From NCBI GenBank assembly GCA_941918925.1, contig OW799235.1:33469201-33533200 (forward strand): a stretch of 64,000 nt of DNA. The letters run 5' to 3'. This stretch comes from Phyto melanocephala. Lineage: Eukaryota > Arthropoda > Insecta > Diptera > Rhinophoridae. Below, in pieces: positions 59,052 to 64,000 of the stretch; the first letter of the stretch is position 1; each line of letters opens with the position of its first letter. The notes under the pieces are model-generated. The model saw only the letters and a list, made by a program, of their open reading frames with translations, had not been told where the DNA came from and did no database searches. The translations under genes were made by a program, and so were the position numbers.

Positions 59052-59404
59052 AGCTTGGTTTTCACTATGTCATATGAAATGACAACAAAAACTGCCTCAA
59101 ATGAATTCTCGTCAGTTTGCGTCAAATGCGTTTTCACTGCATTTTAAAAACTGACAAAAAAAAACTGACGAACGACAAACAAAAAATAATTAACAACTTG
59201 TTGTCAAATTTACTTTGAAAAAAAATGCTGCCATATCTGCTGACAAACTGAAATTTGGCGTTTTCACATATATGTCAGTTTAGATGGCAGTTTGTGTGTA
59301 TAACTGACTGCAAACATAGATGACGCCATATGACAACCTGTTTTCATACAATTGCCAACAATTTGGGAATTTGACAACAAAAATGACATAGTGAAAACCA
59401 AGCT
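59052..59404. mobile_element. PIF/Harbinger-like MITE with TTA duplication
   Basis: It begins AGCTTGGTTTTCACTATGTC at 59052, and the right end at 59404 is its exact reverse complement over 22 bases. TTA is duplicated at 59049-59051 and 59405-59407; three-base TWA duplications are the Harbinger rule. The interior repeats TGACAA/TTGTCA and CTGACGAAC-type words in both orientations. 353 bp, non-coding; it would need a transposase from elsewhere. The perfect ends suggest a fairly recent insertion. Confidence 0.85.
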
Positions 59405-62254
59405 TTACACACATCTTATGAAGTGTGTACATACAATATGTAAGTCATAAAGCCCTGAATAGAATTCTTATAATACATTTTAAATACATACATCCTACGG
59501 CTTTCGAAAGAATAAAACATCCACAAAAATCTTTCTCTATCTTTTTTTTTAATAAACGTCTCCGTGATTTGTAAATTCCAGATTTTGTGTATGAATTTCC
59601 TTTTGCAAACTCTCTTCTATTATTTATTCAAATATAATTTAATGTTCATAAAATATAAAACCCTAAAAAAGTTTATATTTTCAAATTAGTGTTAATTACC
59701 TTAAATATAAATGCAAACATATGTGGTCTTTTTGAGAACGGTCTTTTCTTTCGAGCAATAAAAAATTATTTTGGCTTAAATATTACACAAATTCAAACAT
59801 AATAAACGCACTTACTCAGCCACTTAAACGAGTAAGCACATGTGAACACTTTTCTTCTTACATTCGAAATTATAAAATTAAAAGAACATTCAAACATTTT
59901 GGCAATAAAATGCGGTTAATTGAATTGTTGGAATGCCAATGAGGGTGGTGAAAGACGTCTTGTAGCAAGTAATAGAATTTGGTGGCAATTAAATTTATAT
60001 TAAAGGTACTTATTACTTTTGTGGCTTATAAGAAATTGCTTTTAGAATACACACTCACATACATACGTTTATATACATATTTCAATTTACCCATATATGT
60101 AAGAAAATAAGTCAAAAACACAAATGTACAAGTTTGCTGTAGTACATAGCAATGTCTAATACTAATGAAGGTGAACTCAGCTGTAAGAAAAGCAAATAAA
60201 CACGTTTAATTTTAATGCATGAAAACATACTTTCCCTTACATACGTTGACACATACATATGTACATATGTTTTATTTTATTGTAACTGTAAATACATTTC
60301 AATTTTTACTGGAGCACTTATGAAAGTACAATAAAAAAAGCGGGCGGGGCGCACTAATCAAATTACAAATATTTACACGCTTAAATTGTTTGTAAAACAT
60401 ACGCTGTAATGACATACAAGCCAACGCCACCCACCCAAATTATGTTAGAGACAATTTACCTGCAAATCTAAATTTTATATGTCTTTATGAGAGAAAAAAA
60501 CAACGAAATTGTCGCCCTACCAACAATTTTAATTTAATCTTAAGACGTTGCTGCTATTCTGCGTATCATACACTTACACTTACCAACTTGCTAACGCAGG
60601 CAGATGGAAAAGAATTCAATTTTTCCGTTTAAGAGAAGTTATACTCAGACAAATACTACTTGTGTTTTTGTTAACAAACCTTCTTTGAAAAGTACGCAAA
60701 AGTGAGTTAAAAAAGAACCCAATAATTTTCAAAATATCCCTCAGTTATTGCATTTCAGCAAAATATTAATTTTAATTGCTTAAGTTCATTCCCACGGCAA
60801 GTCAGCATAGAAAATCATGTAACCATTATATTTTAGGTGCCAAAAAATACCAATAAAATCTGAAAAAAATTTCCAACGAAATTGTTTGTCATAACATTTC
60901 AATTTAAATCTCTAAATAAGTACAATAAACCTCGACATACTGTTGTTTTGATTAACAATTTATTTTTGCAAAGACATCATATTATATTTATCGTAGCAAT
61001 TTTCTATAGCATATTATTTTTCAAGACAACCCTAAAAATGTTCGAATAAAAAATTAATTAATTAAACTTTATAATCAAATAATAAAATTTAAACAAATAC
61101 TTTGATAACGTATAAAAATAAATTTTAATAAAATTTAAAAATATTTAACCATGATATGTTTGCGATTACTAAATATTGTGAAAGAGAATATAATATGAAT
61201 CTTTTTCGTCCGGCTATAACCGATTTTTAAGATTTCTGAAGCCTGTTTTATTTTAATGTTGTTTAAGCATTTTATACTGACCTCGTATATAAGTTCCTGT
61301 TTGTAAATATATTTTTCTCATTCCATTAAAGTTTACTTAGCGTTTTATTAAATTTGTATGCCTTATTAAGTACAAACTCCAATAGAATGGGACTGTGAAT
61401 AAAAGTTGGGGGATGGGAGTCAGGTTTAGTACACGCATAAGCATTCAAAAACAATAGTAACAACAAAAGTAACAGCAATATGAGCAAATAATCTTGTGCA
61501 TTTTTTGTTCGGTAATTGAATCATTTTAGAACAATTTATTTATGTCGCTTACAACATGTGCGTAAACGTGTTAGTGATATTATATTTGTTGCTGTCACTG
61601 TTGTTATTGTCGTTGATTTTATTCTGACACAAACAACTAAGCAGCGTTCGTTATATGTTCAATATTAAGTTGATACAGCAACAATAATCATGAGATTGTA
61701 AGGGTGGCTGTTAAGAGGAAGGCTGAATAGATGACTAAAAACGGCAGCTCATTAGAATACATACAGCGTCAGGCTATATATGTATATTCATACATTCGTA
61801 GAAGTATTAAATTATGCGAATTTGTCATAATTTTTTTTTAAATAAAAGCGCAATAATGTTTACACCTTAATAAATGGATAACAGTTCATCATTTGTAATG
61901 AAACAATAAGCTGTTCGGCATACATGTCGCTTCAAAATTTATGGAATTTTTCAAAAAATATGCGTAAATAGCGGTAGCTTTTTTAAATCTTGTTTAAATT
62001 TGTATAAAATGCATTTATTTATCAATAATAAAGTTTATATATATTCCGTAAAAAGGGAAATTATTTAAAATGTTTATGAATATAAAACTTTTTAAACATT
62101 ATCCATGAAAAGAATTTATGTACGAAATTTTCGAATACAATCATAAAATGCTATCTCACGACCACAAAATAGTTTAAAATTATCATAATATTTACCTGCC
62201 CTGGAGCATGCAAAAATAATCCCAATTTTTATACCCAATACATAGTTTCGATCG
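59405..62254. other. mostly low-repeat non-coding DNA
   Basis: No ORF or transposon coding was seen. A MITE-C-like interior phrase (AAAGACATCATATTATATTT, ATTTTTCAAGACAACCC) lies at about 60950-61050. CATA/TATG microsatellites occur near 60060 and 60245. The stretch 61430-61720 is complex and may be unique host DNA. Confidence 0.4.
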
Positions 62255-62945
62255 ATTCTAAATACATATAAAAATAAGTGCTTTTATCGATGAAAATAAT
62301 CTGTTATATGTTAGACAATCTGGCTGTCGTACGAATGTCACGCTAGTTAATGTTACTGAAAATGTACGTTGAAATTGTGATAATGGCCTAATTTCGTTTA
62401 TGATTTTTCTTGATCTCTCCAAGGCTTTACTACCACTTTTATTTGAAAACTGAAAAGCCTCCTTAACTTTTCTACATAATCCATAAAGCTTGTTTCTTTT
62501 TTTCATAGTGGACGTTTTCAAACAGTAGCTATAAATAGTAATTTTTCTATTCTCTTAATAACCGAGGAGTGCTTTAAGAAATGATATTTAGGCCGCTGCT
62601 ATTTTTTCCTAGACAGTCGCTCAAAGGTGTATTCTATGCAGACCGAAATTCAGCTTTTCAACATTAACATTATTCATATGAACCATATTTATGTAGACGA
62701 CGTACACCTATTTATATTTAAGTAGAGTGGTTCATAGGACTAATGTTAAGGTTGAACAGCTGAATTTCGGTCTGCATAGAATACACCTTTAGGCGACTGC
62801 AAATAGGCTCTGTGTAAATCCTATTAAATCAATAGTCTTGCTATACACAACAAAAGAGCTGTCCTTTCTTTAAATAATGACTTCATAATAAAAGGCGTAA
62901 AAAAATATAACATATTCAACCAGTACACGCAAAAAGGTAACCTTA
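62255..62945 (+). pseudogene. non-LTR reverse transcriptase catalytic-domain remnant
   Basis: On the plus strand: LYVRQSGCRTNVTLVNVTEN, FMIFLDLSKA (the first catalytic Asp region of the FxxxDLSKAFD motif), then FSTYSIKLVSFFHSGRFQ-like sequence, EECFKK where the usual PQGS lies, HIYVDDVHLF (the YxDD active site, here YVDD), LHRIHL-ATANRLCVNPIKSI. This is the palm domain of a Jockey/CR1-type reverse transcriptase, with several frameshifts and stops. It is interrupted by an inverted repeat that surrounds the YVDD segment. Confidence 0.75.
62614..62799. repeat. 72-nt inverted repeat around a reverse transcriptase active-site segment
   Basis: The arms 62614-62685 and 62728-62799 are near-perfect reverse complements; the core AAGGTGTATTCTATGCAGAC, CGAAATTCAGCT is shared. 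A 42-nt spacer contains the YVDD codons. The right arm encodes the normal downstream residues (LHRIHL, NRL), so the left arm is the inverted duplicate. Confidence 0.8.
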
Positions 62946-63326
62946 ACTGATCAGGAGATCGTTTATGCGTTCATGTAAATACATAAAATTTATTAGGTCT
63001 ACCCATATTACAATTCGCTTTTACACATCATATTTTTTGCTTTCTCTTTAGTTTTTGATAAATATTTTAATATTTAAATGCAAACTTAGCTCTAATGTGC
63101 TAAATCTTATAGTGTTTATAAATGTTTCTTCTAAATTTTAGATACAATATTAACTTATTCATCTGAAATTTTTCCAGTTTAACATATACTAGTGCACTAT
63201 TGGTAACAAATGTAAGTGAACAAAAACTTAAAGATTAAAACAAATCGGTTTTTTGAGCAAGAAAACCGGTTTATTCGATATCCGGAAAATTAACATTCGA
63301 AAAAAACCGACAGCTGAAATAATAAA
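62946..63326. other. AT-rich DNA, no recognised gene
   Basis: AAACCGGTTTATTCGATATC near 63270 resembles the ACCGGTT/ATTCG sequence at the possible hAT remnant (2147-3430), but no element is defined. Confidence 0.35.
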
Positions 63327-64000
63327 CAAGTAAGAGCACTATATTCGGCTGTGCCGAATCTTTTATACCCACCACCAATTCTGTGTACATTTAAAGCACA
63401 ATATTTATTATTTTGTCAATCATTATGGAATAATCTCTTTATAATAAAATATGTATCACTTTCTTTGTAGAGGGTGGTTAAATTTTAAGGGCTACACCTA
63501 GTCTTTAAATTTGTTTTCTGCATTTCACTTGACATTTCTCAATCTCAAACTTACTCAATTTGATCCGTGGAAAGATACACAAATGAGCAACGCTTTAAAG
63601 TTTTTCAGGTTTTTTATAAAAATGGGCGTTCAAATCAAAATGCATTTTGTGCACTTCGTAATTCTTTTCAACAACATAATCGTTCAAATTCATCCACAAT
63701 CGGGAGAATTGTAAAAAATATTTAAATTTCTGCAAAACCGGTCTGTATAAAATGTTAGAAAATCTGTATATGCCTTCTTAGTTCGTTGAATGGGAACCAC
63801 TGCTGGTTTTTGCGATAGTGTGGCAAAAGAGCAGTCAACCTCGCCTCATCATCATGCCCAACAATTGAGCATCAACATTGTCATTGAAAATTTGGACCAT
63901 CAGATAGAGGAGTGGCGCCAAGGATGGGGGGGCCATTTGGCCGATATTTTGTTAAATACATAATTGAACCATACAAATATTATAATAACAAAAAGAAATA
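63327..64000 (-). mobile_element. DINE-B copy 5, runs off the window
   Basis: On the minus strand its 3' end lies at 63327: TGGTGGTGGGTATAAAAG, hairpin ATTCGGCACAGCCGAAT and ctcttactTG. Inward it contains TACAAAGAAAGTGATACATA, then the mariner-derived insert from 63470 onward. The 5' part of the DINE-B is outside the window. Confidence 0.85.
63470..64000 (+). mobile_element. mariner-derived insert in DINE-B copy 5
   Basis: Terminus GAGGGTGGTTAAATTTTAAG next to TA (63468-63469). The coding remnant at 63814-63963 is open: CDSVAKEQSTSPHHHAQQLS, INIVIENLDHQIEEWRQG, WGGHLADILLNT, stop. The first part resembles the mariner N-terminal region (compare SVEESPNVSLTHRSQALGIS at 56.7 kb) and the last part the conserved mariner C-terminus (GGHLxDIxF), so the catalytic domain has been deleted between them. 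The second terminus is beyond the window. Confidence 0.8.

Noticed and set aside
1..64000. LTR retrotransposons, endogenous viral genes, tRNA, rRNA or CRISPR arrays
   Set aside because: I saw no gag/protease/integrase frames, no paired long terminal repeats, no envelope-like gene, and no RNA gene or spacer-repeat pattern that I could support by eye.

Overview
This is about 64 kb of very AT-rich eukaryotic DNA, best explained as intergenic or intronic sequence of a higher fly (Brachycera, probably a calyptrate fly rather than Drosophila). The main evidence is many DINE-1/Helentron-type repeats with fly-typical blocks: a TATACCC start, CCCATAAAGTATATAT, CCGTCTGTCCGTC, repeated CGCCCAC, and a 3' hairpin followed by CTCTTACTTG. 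I see no host protein-coding exon, rRNA, tRNA or CRISPR array. Almost every recognisable coding stretch belongs to a transposable element (TE), and most are broken.

Two DINE-1-like families dominate. Here I call them DINE-A (starts TATACCCTTCACA, ends TTGTGAAGGGTATA plus hairpin) and DINE-B (starts TATACCCGCCACCAA, ends TTGGTGGTGGGTATA plus the same hairpin). DINE-A copies lie at 23.0-23.8 (minus), 37.7-41.6, 42.9-45.6, 52.3-53.1 and 53.3-54.2 kb. DINE-B copies lie at 14.3-17.1 (split), 29.0-31.1, 38.3-41.4 (two abutting), 43.1-45.1 and 63.3-64.0 kb (minus, runs off the end).

Layout. 0-6.2 kb: pogo-like end, a mariner in a possible hAT remnant, then a hAT-like element (8-bp target duplication) hosting a MULE (9-bp target duplication). 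7.7-8.3 and 15.6-16.6 kb: two Helitron-like elements with about 121-bp tandem units. 10.2-11.2 kb: internally deleted mariner. 12.2-12.6, 17.4, 22.4-24.8, 25.3-26.2, 33.6-34.1 and 62.3-62.9 kb: non-LTR retrotransposon fragments. 19.1-21.2 kb: element with 500-bp inverted repeats around an intact cysteine-rich ORF. 49.4-52.3 kb: a mariner split by a second inverted-repeat element whose broken gene starts with a related cysteine-rich domain. 59.05-59.40 kb: Harbinger-like MITE. Between these lie AT-rich stretches with simple repeats and possibly unique non-coding DNA, notably 54.2-56.3, 57.9-59.0 and 59.4-62.2 kb.

History. The window is a stack of nested insertions. The strongest result is that a subfamily of DINE-B carries a short mariner-derived insert at one fixed internal site with TA duplication, while the copy at 14.7 kb preserves the empty site. 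The second is that two dissimilar inverted-repeat elements share an N-terminal putative zinc-binding domain. All family assignments come from reading the sequence; no database search was run.
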